DNA of 64,000 nucleotides. It comes from Bipolaris cookei. Lineage: Eukaryota > Ascomycota > Dothideomycetes > Pleosporales > Pleosporaceae. Below, piece after piece: positions 45,601 to 58,177 of the stretch. A program made the translations under genes and the position numbers. The notes beneath the pieces are model-generated. The model was given only the letters and a program-made list of their open reading frames with translations, did not search any database and was not told the DNA's origin. Position 1 is the stretch's first letter. The number at the start of each line of letters is the position of its first letter. The stretch covers positions 945,011 through 1,009,010 of the forward strand of contig NRSV01000002.1 of NCBI GenBank assembly GCA_002286855.1, given 5' to 3'.

Positions 45601-47754
45601 AACGACAACAACGGGATCACCAGACAGCCGTCCAAATCCACGTGACTGAGACAGTGCATCATTTACTGATGGGACAGCAGCATTGACAATGATTGGTGTG
45701 CTATGCATTCGGGTATACTTATGAAGGGTCTTGGCAGACTCTCGCGACAGTGACCGAATCAATTGGGACTCATCAATCGAGTTTCGGTCATCGTCGTCCA
45801 TGACGGAGCTCGGAGAGAAACTCAGTATTATCTTTGACTCTGGTATGAGATGACTTGCAGGTGCGCGTATCGCCGCTACAATGTCTGATCGCTCTTCCTT
45901 GCCGGGGTGAAGTATCTCATTGTGAACGTGAAGTTCTGCAGAGGTTCTGTAAGTTTGGAAGGACCCGAGTTTGTCTTGAAAGTTGCCGCAATAACGTGGG
46001 CCAAGCTTATGATAGACAGCAATTAATTCATCCGAGAGTGGCTCTGAAAAGAGGTGGAAGGAAGCGACCGATAGCTCGGAAGAGATGACATTTCTTCCCA
46101 ATCGAGGCGCTAGATTCCGCGGTGTTCCTAGGAACGCGAGTATGTGGTGCTTTGGAATACTGGAAGACATTGAAGCAAAGCTTTCCTGGCTACTGTCTAG
46201 CACTGGAGGATGCGATGGGTAGTGGGCTTTCATAGTTTCTGTAAACTCACCGTCCACGAAAAGGGATGCTTTCGCAGGACCCATGCCAATAGCCTTGGCC
46301 CTTCGATGGACAACAGCAATGTGGTACCATCTTCCCTCTTCAAATCGAGGGGCCTTTTTAAATCTTACACTAGGAATGACCCCCGTCGAGTGGCCCATGT
46401 AGGTCTGCAAAATGAAGCAGCGGCTATCTCTCTCCAAGTAAGCCATTAAGAAACAGGTCTGTGTGTCATCATAGGCACCAAACAAGGTAGTGTGGCAGTT
46501 TGTATCAAATTTGTCCACCCGCACCCATGCGGCAAATGTATAGCCACCCCCAGGAGAAACGGGCGGAAAAGGCCGGCCAATATCTGGGAGTTCGACAGCG
46601 CTGAATCCATGCAGAGATAGGTCGAATTGTATAAAAGGCGGATCGCGAGACGAGCGCATGCCACGCAGAAGGAACTCGGCAGCTTGTTCCGAGGATGCAG
46701 CCTTGCGGAAGAGGTAGTAGGCGTCGTCGAGCTTGTTGATGCCGTATTGCACCAAATCGTTAGCCAAGTCTTGCAGTAGGCCAGCTTCTACAGGAGCGCA
46801 CTTGTTCTCGAAAAGAAGAGGCAAGATCAAGCTCAGGACACCTGTAATATGCAAAGAAGCCTTATTGTATGAAGAGAGGGTAGTTATGTAGAGAAAGGCA
46901 AGGAGCACCGACACGGAGAGAGGTTTGGAGTGTGTGCCTGGAGCATCCTCGCCAGACAGACCCTGCCAAAAATGGAAAATGGTGGGCATGATGTCTGGAT
47001 TCTGTAGTACTTCATTGCCGCTGAATATGGCGCGTACCTGGGCGCGCAATGACTCGACATCTATCTCGACGTCGCTGTACATGGACCGCGGGCTAGAAAT
47101 GACAATCTCGGCGGGCTGCTCCCCGCCGTCCACTGCCGGAGCATCCTGTTGGTTCAACTGCGGACCCTCAACCGTCTTGTCGACGTCTCTGAATATCCGT
47201 GTCATTGTCTCTTCGCCCAGGGCAAAGGCGAAGAGAGTTCCGAAAAGCTGCTCCTGCCCCGCATCGTTACGTTTGCTCTGGGACTGGCCGCCAAAGATAC
47301 CCGTGCTGGCCAGGGCTTGCTCGAGCGCATTCCAGCCGCCATGCTCGACTCGCTTTGCAAAGAATCGCCTGTTACCGGCATGCTCGTTCAGTGCGTCGGA
47401 CAGGACATCGAGGGTGGCCTTAATGACCTCGAAGAAGTCGATGCGGTCAGTGGGTGACAGCTCGGCGGGCTTGTAGAAGCCGGATAGAGAGCGGAGGGTA
47501 ACGAGGAGAGTCTCGAAGCCATGGACATGGCGAAAGGCATCCTTTGTGTGCGTGTGGTTGTTGGACTCGATGAGCAGCTGGCGCATGCGGCGGAGGGCAT
47601 TGCTCTGGGAGTGGAGGACGTCCGGGGGCGGTGGGGTGAACTCGGAGGCTCTCGTAAGTTCATCGGCAAGGCTGCGGAGTTCGGCTATCTGATTGTTCAT
47701 GGGCGGGAGTCTGGAGGCGGCCGTCGACGACCTGTGCGGCCGGGTGGTGGCCAT
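39656..47754 (-). CDS. Large BEACH-domain protein (PH-BEACH-WD40)
   Basis: Exons 45090..47754, 44148..45041, 39991..44093, 39743..39928 and 39656..39688 give 2,626 residues; every junction keeps phase. BEACH proteins are cytoplasmic scaffolds for membrane traffic, lysosome or vacuole size and autophagy; yeast has one, Bph1. Order: helical N-terminal region; concanavalin-like lectin fold at about 375-590 (GGGYTFAAWVRVDKF, RWYHIAVVHRR); long armadillo-like middle; PH-like domain at about 1829-1955 (WKWTEVISISKRRFLHRDVG); BEACH domain at about 2013-2300 (KWLKGEMSNFHYLMFVNTLA, then DLTQYPVFPWVLSNY, and NVFHYMTYQGAIDL); WD40 repeats to the end (VYTGDEDGRVYEWDCV). The final exon has only 10 codons plus stop. 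A polar insert with VEAMYEDEDGFE precedes the PH-like domain. Confidence 0.94.
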
Positions 47755-48741
47755 GTTCAGTCGAGGCCGCTAGGAAGCAACTTGGTGAGCGGAGGCAATA
47801 GCGGGGCGGCAAATACAGTCATGTCTCCCGGGCCCCCTGTGCACACTCTCGGCGTTGTGGCAGATTGGCTGGGAGATCGAGTGTTGGGAATTGGCGTTGG
47901 CGGAATAGGCCGATACGTCGCGTACGGTCGGGTGGTGTTGCTCAAACAGACGGTGGAGCTTGGACTCGTCGTGTGAGCTACCCCAGGCAGCCGTCGCGAG
48001 GTGGAGCCGGGGGTGGAGGATGCAACTCAAGTTGCAGCAACACAGACGAGCGCCCCAAGATGCTACTCTAGATAGAAGATAGTGCAGTGTCTAGCTGCCA
48101 CACCCTCATGCAAACATGCTGGAATGCTAAGACTGCGGGCTCAATATGGTGGGGAACGCTGAATGGCCGCCGTCGCTCGCGGGGTGCTCTGCTGACAGCC
48201 GGACCCTGAAGGGCTCTGATGGCAACGCTGGGCCTAGTAAGCACGCCGCCGCGTCGACTGCCTTTCACGGAGCCGCAGCCACCGCAATCTGGGCCTGCCA
48301 GGTCAGACCGCCTCATTCTGTACACATAGACACAGTACACAGAGATACGCAGACAGACAGCCTGACGGTGTGCTGAGGACACCGGCTGCCCTCGAGCAAC
48401 CACGGTCCAGCTGTGCCTCGTAGCCGTCTTGATACGACACGTCCCCAGGCTGATACGCGAGCGCGTGCATCCCATCCCAATTGGGACTAGCGCAGACCCA
48501 GCCTCACTGGCGGTGCTCAAGCTCCAGGTCAGGTGCGTCATGTATCGGGCGGCCCATGCACCGAGGCCTTCCTGATAAGAGAGCGCATCGCCATAGCTAC
48601 CCCCAGCTCATCCCCCATCTCTCCTCCACACCTCTCCCCCCATCCTCTCTCCCTTTACCTGTCCATCACTAAAGCCTTGTGGCCCATCCCCTTTATCCCC
48701 CAGTCTTGAGTACATCTCGCTGTGCGAGCACATCCACCATC
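47755..48741. other. Divergent promoter region of the BEACH and subtilisin genes
   Basis: About 1 kb between two starts on opposite strands. The last 150 bases before 48742 are C/T-rich (CTCTCC and CCCCCAT runs), a typical leader of a well expressed fungal gene. No gene is seen. Confidence 0.5.
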
Positions 48742-50502
48742 ATGAGGTACAGCCTGGTCTTCGCGCTACCGGCTTTGGCCGCCGCGTCGCCCACCTTCTC
48801 GACAGAGACCATCCACAAGGACGCTGCGCCAGTTCTGTCGTCAACTTCTGCCAAGGAGGTTCCCAACAGCTACATGGTCGTCTTCAAGAAGCACGTCAAG
48901 GATGCCTCCAAGCACCATGACTGGGTCCAGAGCATCCACTCCAAGAACTCGCAGGAACGCATGGAGCTGCGAAAGCGCTCCACTGAGCTCCCCATCTCCA
49001 ACGATGTCTTCGAGGGTCTCAAGCACACATACGAGATGCCCGGCATGAAGGGTTACTCTGGTCACTTTGACGACGAGACCATTGAGGAGATCCGAAAGCA
49101 CCCCGATGTAAGTGGCATTCCATCTCATCTCTCGGCCCAGGCAGCAGCCCCGGGCTCGAATCGGTTGCGTGGCGCGTAACCAAGGCGAATCGTGCAATCC
49201 GTCGCAATCGCACGTGATAGCGTCTGTGCTCAATGTACCTGCATAAGACTTGACGCTAACTCTCCCTGTTAGGTCGATTACATCGAGCGCGACTCTGAGG
49301 TCCACGTCCTCGGCTCCGATGAGCCTGAGATCGAGAAGAACTCCCCCTGGGGTCTGGCCCGTATCTCGCACCGCGATGCCCTGAGCTTCGGCACCTACAA
49401 TAAGTACCTGTACGCTGCCGACGGCGGTGAGGGTGTTGACGTTTACGTCATTGATACCGGCACAAACGTTGAGCACGTCGACTTCGAGGGCCGTGCCAAG
49501 TGGGGAAAGACCATTCCTCGCGGCGATGCCGATGAGGACGGCAACGGCCATGGCACCCACTGCTCTGGTACCGTTGCCGGCAAGAAGTACGGTGTTGCCA
49601 AGAAGGCTCACGTATACGCGATCAAGGTCCTCCGCTCCAACGGCTCGGGCACCATGTCCGATGTCGTCAAGGGTGTCGAGTACGCCGCCCAGGCTCACTC
49701 TGAGGCCGTCTCTGCTGCTAAGAACGGCAAGAAGAAGGGCTTCAAGGGCAGCGCTGCCAACATGAGCTTGGGAGGTGGCAAGTCCACCACTCTCGACATG
49801 GCCGTCAACGCTGCTGTCGACGCTGGTATCCACTTCGCTGTGGCTGCCGGTAACGACAACGCCGACTCCTGCAACTACTCCCCTGCTGCAGCTGAGAATG
49901 CTGTCACTGTCGGTGCCTCAACACTCAACGATGAGCGTGCCTACTTCTCCAACTACGGAAAGTGCAACGACATCTTTGCCCCAGGTCTTAACATTCTTTC
50001 TACCTGGATTGGTTCCAAGCACGCCACCAATACCATCTCTGGTACCTCGATGGCTTCTCCTCACATTGCTGGTCTCCTAGCCTACATGCTATCCCTCCAG
50101 CCCACCAAGGACTCTGCTTACGCTGTTGCCGACATTTCACCCAAGAAGCTCAAGGCCAACCTGATTGCTATCGCCACCGTCGGTGCTCTCTCTGACGTGC
50201 CCAGCAACACTGCCAACGTCCTCGCCTGGAACGGTGGTGGCTCGTCCAACTACTCCGAGATTGTTGAGAAGGGTGGCTACACTGTCAAGAAGGTAGCCGA
50301 GGACGAGGACGAGGACGAGTTCGACATCCCTTCTCTCTCTGAGCTCAAGGCCGACTTCGAGGAGGCCAAGGAGTCTGCTGGCCGCAAGGCTCACCATGTC
50401 GGAAACAAGCTCCAACATCTCGAGTCTGAGATTGAGGACTTCATCGCCGAGGAGATGGAGATCATGTTCGAGAAGGTCAAGGAGCGCGTCGCCAGCCACT
50501 AA
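48742..50502 (+). CDS. Vacuolar-type subtilisin (proteinase B family, S8)
   Basis: Exons 48742..49107 and 49273..50502 give 531 residues; the intron is GTAAGT..TGTTAG. A signal peptide (MRYSLVFALPALAAASPTF) leads an I9 propeptide with PNSYMVVFKKHV and YSGHFDDETIEEIRKHPDV. The peptidase domain begins near NSPWGLARISHR. The triad is visible: Asp183 in VIDTGTNVEH, His215 in GHGTHCSGTVAG and Ser381 in GTSMASPHIAG; the oxyanion Asn is in AAGNDNADSC. A C-terminal extension after about residue 450 (acidic EDEDEDEFD, then a helical segment) is typical of the vacuolar PrB-like members, including described fungal allergens, rather than of secreted alkaline proteases. Codon usage is strongly C-ending, as in highly expressed genes. 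It acts in vacuolar protein turnover, by family. Confidence 0.95.
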
Positions 50503-51410
50503 ATGGTAACGGTTTAATTACAACGATCCTATGTGATCTACTGTTATATGGTACGGAATGATTCAGGATCTGGCGTCGGGTTTTAGCATAGGGTATATGG
50601 TTTCTCATTTCATTAGGCACAATTTGATGCGCTGTACGCTACTTGGGACGGATTCGGATACGAAACGTAAAGTGAGATAGAGCAAGATATCTAGCATGAA
50701 TCTCATCATCTCCATTGAAGAATACTTGTTTGTATTGCCCCCTTGTTGACGTGATATGTCTGTTGTATGATGCCTTCAAGTCTTTTAGCCCCTGTGATTA
50801 GCGTGTATTTGTCACGTGACTATGTCCCGGAACTGATTGTTAGTGGCAATCTTAGGTCGTGCTAACAGATCTATGAAAAATACCTCAACGCAAGGTACCT
50901 GTAATAAAAAGCAGATTGTGATGGAAGCATACTCCTGTTCAATCATATGCAAGTGAGCGAGCGATGATAGGAAAAAAACTCTAGAAAAAGGCGTATGATA
51001 AGAATAATTTCTTATAGTGCGTCGAGCAGTTACCTCATCCGGACATGCACGAAGCTCTCTCCTTCGGTTGCTTATACTATATAACGCTTGAACATTTAAC
51101 CTAGCACCTACAATCTCAAGAGTCCTTAGTTACACTTATTAGGTATAGCCGAAGAAGCAGACTAGAAAAGAATAGAGCTGTCTAAGACTACAAAGCCTGG
51201 TTAGAAGATCGTGTAACGAAAGAGCTTTGCGGCAAGTCTATGTAGTAGAGTCTTTACGTAGCTTATCGAGATGAGGCAAAGAACTAGAGAATAAGAGATT
51301 TAGCCAAGTATGCGCAAAGTCATTGCTCGCTCTCATACTACTGTGTATTACTAGCTTTCTCTGGTGTAAATTAACGTGCTAACACTGTGCTTTCGTTATA
51401 CTGTCATCTG

Positions 51411-51482
<72 letters not shown>

Positions 51483-52212
51483 ATACTAGTGGAGTTAGTT
51501 TTGGCATTGATACATTGAATGTAACGAGGAAAGCGTTGAAGTATCGTGTTAACCTTGGAGTACGATCTTAATCTCATCTTATCCAAGCACGAGGCTATGG
51601 ATAATAAACGATAGTATAGTACCGTATTGTTATAACTCTCTATTCTTCCTTTACGACACGGGCAGATACAAAAGACATCAAGTTAGCCGCCGACTAACTT
51701 GGTTACTTAGAAACTCTCAGTAAGAGCTCTCTCCTTCACTCATACTTAGAGAAAGCAGTGTAATTCTTGTTGTCCATCTATTTCATGTGCAACTATATCG
51801 AACATAAAGTGTAGGAGAAAAAAGAAGACAAGGAACAACAAGACGATAATGAAAAGAAAGAACAAGCAAATGCTAAGCCTAGCTCGCTGAACCGCTGACG
51901 AACGACGTGATATTGAACAACGCCATGCTGGATAAAATGATGCCATACCTTAAGCGCCCAGTTACTGTGAATTTATGCAACATATATCCCTTTGTAGGGA
52001 GATCATCATGTCCGAGACATGTGTCTTTCCAGTCTATCGATTCCTCAGTCGACTTGCGTGTGAACACGGGCAGCTTCCTGTTGCTCTCTCCTCCTTTGGA
52101 CATACATCTAGTAATGCTGCATACATTTGGTTTCAACAGGCTATTACCAAGGATTGCTGGGAGAGGCCATCGTACCGTCGTGTGTGATATTATCCTTATT
52201 CATACAAGTCTT
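50503..52212. other. AT-rich intergenic region, possibly a decayed repeat
   Basis: About 1.7 kb with no supported gene. From about 50,980 to 51,780 the DNA is AT-rich and dense in TA steps, with stops in all frames and a (CTA)24 array in the middle. This is what a transposon remnant altered by repeat-induced point mutation can look like, but I see no recognisable element. Confidence 0.4.
51411..51482. repeat. (CTA)24 microsatellite
   Basis: A perfect CTA/TAC trinucleotide array of 72 bp, with a degenerate copy just after it (TAATACTAG). It lies in AT-rich intergenic DNA. On the minus strand one frame reads as a run of serines, but no gene surrounds it. Confidence 0.97.
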
Positions 52213-53924
52213 CTACGCTAGGTCTACGTTGAACTTCCAGTTGCCTATACGTCAATTAGCAACAGTCCAATAACGGTCGAGACAATTCGCAAATCTATAC
52301 CACTTACCAAGTTTAAGGTTCTCGGCGGTATCATTCAGCAGGATGATACGACGCTTCGTGCAATATGAAGTCTTATCGAGGATATCGACCTTCAAGTCTT
52401 TCAACTGGTCGATCGGCTTCTCAAACATCTCGCTGAGATTTTCGACAGCCATCTCCAAATCTTTCTGGTTGTCCTCGAAGATTTCCGTCAAATTGTTTCG
52501 CGCAAGATAGTAAGCGAATGCATAGGTCCACTTGAGTACCTGACGACATTGCTGTAATGCTTGCGAAGCTTGGTCTAAGAATTGCACCTCAATCCATGAC
52601 ATGCCGGAAGAGTTCTGAAGTTGTTGCATCTTCTTCTCAGTCTTGAGATAAAGATCCTTATCCAGCTTCGCCGACTGCTCGTGGTTTGCAAAGCGGTTGT
52701 AATAGTGGAGGTATCGTTCGAGCGACTGTCGAGACTTGGCCTGCGCATCGCGTGCCTCGGATCCGCTCTTCTCTTCGAATCGGTTACAGTTGTACCAGCT
52801 GGTGCCATGCTCAGACCACTTGCCCATGCACATCCAACAAAACTCGTTGCGACACTTTCGACAAGTCATGTGGTTGCAACCGCCATTCTTTTCAATGGTA
52901 GAATTGCAGTTTGGACATTCCTTGGTGTTGGCTGATATCCAGTTGGCAGTTTCTGAATCGTCCTCGCACTTCTTGACCCATTTCTTGACCAAAGCACAGG
53001 GTGCCGGCTGGTGGTTATTCAATGTACAGCCAAAGCAAAAGGCGTGTCCACAATCGCAGTGTACAGTGGGAACGACCCTCGTAAGCTCCTTGCTCTTAAC
53101 TGGGCATTCAATAGCATATTTACAGTCGGGGGCAGGACACCATTTGAGATTCTCTTTGTCGTCAACATAGGTTCGTGTGAGGAGGGTATGGTATCTACAT
53201 ACATTAGCGGAATGGAGGGAAAGTGAGGTGGCAATTTCCGTACCTTTCATGGAGATCTGCTGTAACAAGAAGGTCTAGCGACTTGGAGTCCACTATCCGA
53301 GTGCAGCCCTCACCAGGACATCGTATTCTAGCCGCCTCTCCCTCGTCTTGGATCTTGGTGGCGAAATACTGCCTGTAGCAATCCAGACAGAAGCGGTGAC
53401 CGCACTTCATGGCGAATGTGTCCATGTTGGGGTCGTCGTCGCAGCAAATGTCGCAGACAAAGCCCTTGACCTTTTGAATCTTTGGTGGGTTGGTGGTGGA
53501 ATCCTGACTTAGGCCTGCTGTCTCCAATATCTCTTCTGTTTTCTCCATGTACTGGTCGATTAAGCGTTCCTTGTTCCATCGTAGGTGGCGGAGGAGGATG
53601 GCGGTGGCTTCGGGCGGCTGGCCGAGGATACTCGATACTTCGTCGACCTGCTTGTCTTGCTGTGCTTGAATTTGGACTGGGTCAAAGACCTTGAAATCTA
53701 CTTCATACGCCTGCTTGGTGGGCTTGATATCTTTGTCCTGTGACTCGAAGCCGACATCGTCCTGATCCATGTCGAAGTCGGAGTCTGTACGCAGTCAGTC
53801 AACCAGTCAGCCAGTTGGAAAAACACAGAATAGTCTACGCACCATCCTCCAAGCCCATGTCGCTGTCCTGGTCGTCAAAGCCATCGCCGCTCATGGAGCT
53901 GTTGAAGTCGTCGTCGGAATCCAT
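52213..53924 (-). CDS. HEL1: RBR-type E3 ubiquitin ligase, Ariadne family
   Basis: Exons 53843..53924, 53244..53784, 52308..53194 and 52213..52244 give 513 residues. The acidic N terminus (SDDDFNSSMSGDGFDDQD) is typical of Ariadne proteins. RING1 begins VCDICCDDDPNMDTFAMKCG; the IBR has CPAPDCKYAIEC and CDCGHAFCFGC; RING2 has CPNCNSTIEKNGGCNHMTC. Cys314 in GGCNHM is the residue that takes ubiquitin as a thioester in this family. The C-terminal helical Ariadne domain (NRFANHEQSAKLDKDLYLK ... LKWTYAFAYYL) normally inhibits the enzyme until it is activated by neddylated cullins. The last intron (GTAAGT..GTATAG) is needed to end in KLGNWKFNVDLA. Yeast Hel1 is the nearest named relative and acts in protein quality control and histone turnover. 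Confidence 0.94.
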
Positions 53925-54958
53925 GTCGGGGACGTCAGATGCGGTGGGGGTGTGTGACAGGTGAAGGACAGGTGAGAGCTGCGACTTCTTGTGGAGAGGC
54001 TCCTCTGCGGGACTGAGGTAGTTCGCCTCGTCAGCCTTCCGCTTGCGAACTGTAGAGGAAGGCGTCTTGGTTGGGCGTGTCCCGCCTGATGACGGAACAC
54101 TAGGCTACTGCGGCGAGGGTGGATATGGGTGCGCGTGCGTATGTGACTGTGAGGGCGGCTGATAAGGCAGGCCTTGGGTGCGCGTGGACGGTGGACAGTG
54201 GCGGGACAGTTGACAGTTGGGCACAGAAGACAAGGGTATTGGCCAGCGAGGCGGCTACAACAAAGGCGAGAGTTGGGGGTGGTCAAAGGTGGAATGCAGT
54301 CGGCGGTCCTGGATGCGGGCACCTCACCCGATGGTTGGCTCGGGCTATAGCCTCGGGGGGGCTGACGTAAAGAGGCAACCGCACCAGCACCCAGAGCGCC
54401 TCTCCGGATCTTCGTCGCCTTTCCATGTGGCGCCCACCCATCCCATGCAACGCAAACACCGGCTCAAACCTCCTCTGAACCTTAACCCGCCCCTTTTGCT
54501 ACCCACCTCCTCCTGTCCATGTTGCAGCCTGTGACTCCTGCAGTAGCGCTGCCCACCACCTACCATGGTTCTATAATTGTAGGGCCCTCCACACCATCCC
54601 TCCCATACGCAAATGCAAACACGTGCCCGTGACCTCGGATATACCCGACAACCATGCCGTGCTTTTTGTGTTTCACCACGACATTTCACTTCTCCTGTCT
54701 CCGAGCAAACAAGAAAGGAATACGAGAAGAAAAACAGTTCTGCGCCACCCCACGTCTTGACAGGTGTGGGTGGAGAGCTTTTGCTGAACCCCTACATTGG
54801 GGTTTGGAGATTGTTACGCCGAGGGATACTGTAGAGAGCATAGACAAGAAAAAAGAGAACCCGCTTGTGTCATGATGCCTTTTTTTGCGAGCACACAATG
54901 CATCTGCTCAATAGCGGTAGTCATTCACTTGGCTTAAACGGCTTCAGTCTACAATCGT
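53925..54958. other. Intergenic region
   Basis: Between the RBR start and the 3' end of the eIF2B gene. GC-rich near 54,100-54,500, where frames stay open by composition. No gene is supported. Confidence 0.5.
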
Positions 54959-57224
54959 CTACTCGTCTTCTTCACTCTCCTCATCCTCCTCACTCTCATC
55001 TTCACTCTCCTGCTGCAAGAAGTCGATGAGCGACTTTGTCTTTTCCCGCACCTTCGCCATCTCTGCATTCTCCGTACTCTTTCCATCCTCCCACCACTGC
55101 AGCATGCCATCCTCCTCAATACAATCCAATTCAACAAGCTTGGTTGCTGCGCTCAGCAGGATACCATCGCCGTTTTCCTTGTTGCACAGGTCTGCTTGCA
55201 GCAACAGTAAAAAGTCGATCTGATCAACCTTGCTTTGTGCGCTCTTATCGAAAATAGACCGATCGATAAGCTCCTTGTGTTGCCCAAAGACTTGCGCAAT
55301 TGCGCTCTTCATTCTCTCGCCCGATTTGATGAGTGAAATGACACGCTTGACGAAAGACGAGACGACTGCACGTCTGACTTGATGGTCCGACGCGTTAGTA
55401 CTCATGCGAAGTGCTGTGAGTTCTAGTTGAATATTGGCGGATTCATGGCCCTCAACCAGCGAGTCGTAGATACTCGCCGAAGCATCGTGATCAAAGTTGG
55501 CCGCGTGTTGGCTATCTGCAGAGCCTACCGAAAGGAAACTGCTCGTCGCTGATCTCTCGCGGCGCTCTATATCGTACTCATCTGCTTCAGAGTCCGAGTT
55601 GAGCGTCGATATTGACTCGTTTGATAGGTTGTACACTAGTTGTATTAGCACGATTATAGTCGTGGCATGATTCGACTTACTCGGTCCCTTGAGGACAAGA
55701 CCCTCAATAAGTTCATCCTCATCATCCTCATCCGAGTCGTGAAACTCGAATCCGTCGCCTTTTTCACCAACAATCTCCGGTTCCGCATCGCCTCGAACAA
55801 GCTCCTCGCCTTCTTCTCGTCTCCGCTTTGTTCTTGTGATCCTGTGATCTCCCTGAACAATCATACCCTCGCCAATGCTAACTCCGTATGAGATGAGTGC
55901 GCCAGCCTCTATTGTGCACCTTCGCCCTATCGCTGCTTCGTTTGCAATAATTGCCTTGGTCACCGTGCTGCCATCCCCTATACTAGCATAGTCCCAGATG
56001 TATGCTCCATCAATCTTGACATTTCGACCAATCTGGCAATTTCTTCCAATAATGCTGTTAGTAATGACACTCTTTTCGCCCACGCTGGTGCCCCGTCCGA
56101 TGACTGTTTTGGGCCCAACGATGCAGTCGCGAGCTAGAATGACACCCTCCTCTTTGTACGTGTTACGCTTCTGCAGCCGGTATGACTGCCCTTGCACCAG
56201 GTTGCTGTCTGGACATAGCGGATACGCCCAGCGTGACACGATATCCTTGCTGACTGAGTCGTAAGCGTGGAGATTCCGTACTCTTGCCGCGTAGTGGTCT
56301 GATATGATGTGCGTATGGAAGGTTTTGCCGTTGAGTTCATAGTCTTTCAATACGCTGTGTAGGAAGCCTTTGCGAGGCGCTTGGAAATCAAAGTTGTCAC
56401 TCCACAACGCCAACACATCTGGCGTGCAGATATCGATACCACAATCGATTAGATCCTCGCGAACCTCGATTTCTTGGTGAGTCGAGAGTATTTCAGGGTC
56501 GATGGAGAGATAGTGGGTCTGCTCCCGGTTGGGCATTTGCTCAAAGTGTAAACATCTGTCCTTGCGCGGGTCGATAACGAAAACGGGGCTGGTTTCTTGA
56601 GCTTTTGTCCTATGATTGGTACCAGCCTCGCGCAGCACCATGGTCATAATGGCATTCTTGTCCTTCAACCGTCGCGCCCTGTGCGCTGCGAGCGCAGACT
56701 CCAGTGGCAGGTTGCTGACGACATCACCGTAGACCAAGAGAAAGTCACCGACTAGCAATCCCCTGCTGTCGAGGTCGCGCATCGCATCACCGATAGAATG
56801 TGACGTCGACTGGATCAATTCTAGTTTTGAAAAGGGCGATGACTTGGAGGACCATTTTGAAGCCTTCACATAGTCTTCGACCTGTTGCCGGTGTGCGCCA
56901 CAGTATACAAAGACCTCTTCTACGCCGGCGTTTGCGAGAAACTCGAACGTGTACTCGATGAGCGGGGTGTTTGCGAGGGGCAGCAGACACTAGCAAGCGT
57001 GTCAGCATGCGACTGGTGCCTCTGCACGGGGATGCGTACCCTTGGGTGTTCGAGTGTGAAGGGACTGAAGCGTGTTTCAAACGGGTCGGCGAGTATCTAC
57101 AGAGTTAGCAAAATTCCGTATGGATTCCAGGAATTGCATTACACACCACGGCCTGCAGCGGCTCGTCGCGCTCCTCCTCGCCCGACTTGCCCTTGTCCTG
57201 CGCCTTTTTTCCTTTTGGCGGCAT
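54959..57224 (-). CDS. GCD6: Translation initiation factor eIF2B, epsilon subunit
   Basis: Exons 57147..57224, 57040..57096, 55681..56989 and 54959..55635 give 706 residues. eIF2B-epsilon is the catalytic subunit of the factor that exchanges GDP for GTP on eIF2, a cytoplasmic control point of translation. The basic N terminus (MPPKGKKAQDKGK) leads a nucleotidyl-transferase-like domain (LQAVILADPFETRFSPFTLE, CLLPLANTPLIEYTFEFLAN). A left-handed beta-helix of hexapeptide repeats follows (CIVGPKTVIGRGTSVG, NSIIGRNCQIGRNVKIDGAY). The C-terminal W2/HEAT domain carries the exchange activity and ends in LQWWEDG, an aromatic stretch, then a run of Glu/Asp. The last intron (55636..55680) is only 45 nt, a multiple of three and stop-free, so it could be read through. 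Confidence 0.95.
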
Positions 57225-58177
57225 GCTTGAAGGGGTGGACGTTGTAGTGCGCAAAAAGGATCAAAGGTGGGCGGCTGGGGGTGTAGAATGGGGCGGGTAG
57301 CCGGTAGTGGGGGTTTTGCTACGACATCCAAAAAAGCTTCCACACACTCACCACCGCCGCTGAGTCACAAGCTCAAAACCGGGGACCACCACGCAAAACC
57401 AGTGCCCCGGGTCCCGTCTGGTCTCGGGTCCTTTAGCGGGAAGGCTCTGCGGGTAAGCCGCTGCAACAGGGCGCATGAATATCGAACGAGCTCGTGCGCA
57501 GCCTTCTGGCCAGGCTTTGATGGTCTGGACCGCCGGGGGGGGGCAGCATCTACTGTAAAATGCTTATTGCAACGACACTCGCGCCCTGAAACATGTCCGC
57601 TATCCCATGTTGGCAAGCACCAAATGCGACCTGACGCGCAAATTCTGTACAGAGTCCGTCGCCTATGGCTGAGGCGTTGGTACACAAGTCTCCTAGGCCG
57701 CTCACGGCCAGCCACTGTAGCCTTATGCGCCGTGGAGCAACACACTGCACTCGTTTTTGATAAGGATAGTCTTGCTCTCTTATAGCTCCGTTACCTTGGA
57801 GCAAAATAACATGTCAAATTGTTTCTCTAGCAAGTAGGGTATTTCCTAGCAAATGTCCAGCCCAGCTCCCAAGTCACTTAACAACAAGTCACTTTATAAC
57901 CTTGAACGCCCAGAACCTACAGTCCTTAATGCCCTCCCTTCACAACATACTTTTGAACCGTTGCATCTTTGCGTTTTACTAGAAAGCGCCAAAGGGCCAG
58001 CCACGACAAATGGCCTTGCGACCATGGGATCTCGGTTATGACTTGCATAGAACACCCTCGTTCTGTATTAAACTCCGTCGCTAATGCCTGCTAGCATAAA
58101 AGCCAGTATTCAGTTTCTCTCCGCTGTGTTTTTTTGTACTTTTAATTTCTCCTCAAGCTCATGTAACACGCCGCCAA
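57225..58177. other. Intergenic region
   Basis: Between the eIF2B start and the 3' end of SKN7. A 172-codon plus-strand frame (57267..57785) overlaps the eIF2B promoter, has no motif and is matched by open frames on the other strand. No gene is called. Confidence 0.5.

Noticed and set aside
49131..49165. Possible tRNA B-box-like sequence (GGCTCGAATC) in the subtilisin intron
   Set aside because: No matching A box or cloverleaf arms around it.
48841..49833. 330-codon minus-strand frame over the subtilisin gene
   Set aside because: It arises from the strong C-ending codon bias of the protease gene on the plus strand, which removes stops from the antisense.
51404..51586. Minus-strand frame with a serine run
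   Set aside because: Produced by the CTA microsatellite; no gene context.
57267..57785. 172-codon plus-strand frame
   Set aside because: Lies on the eIF2B promoter, no motif, and the opposite strand is also open.
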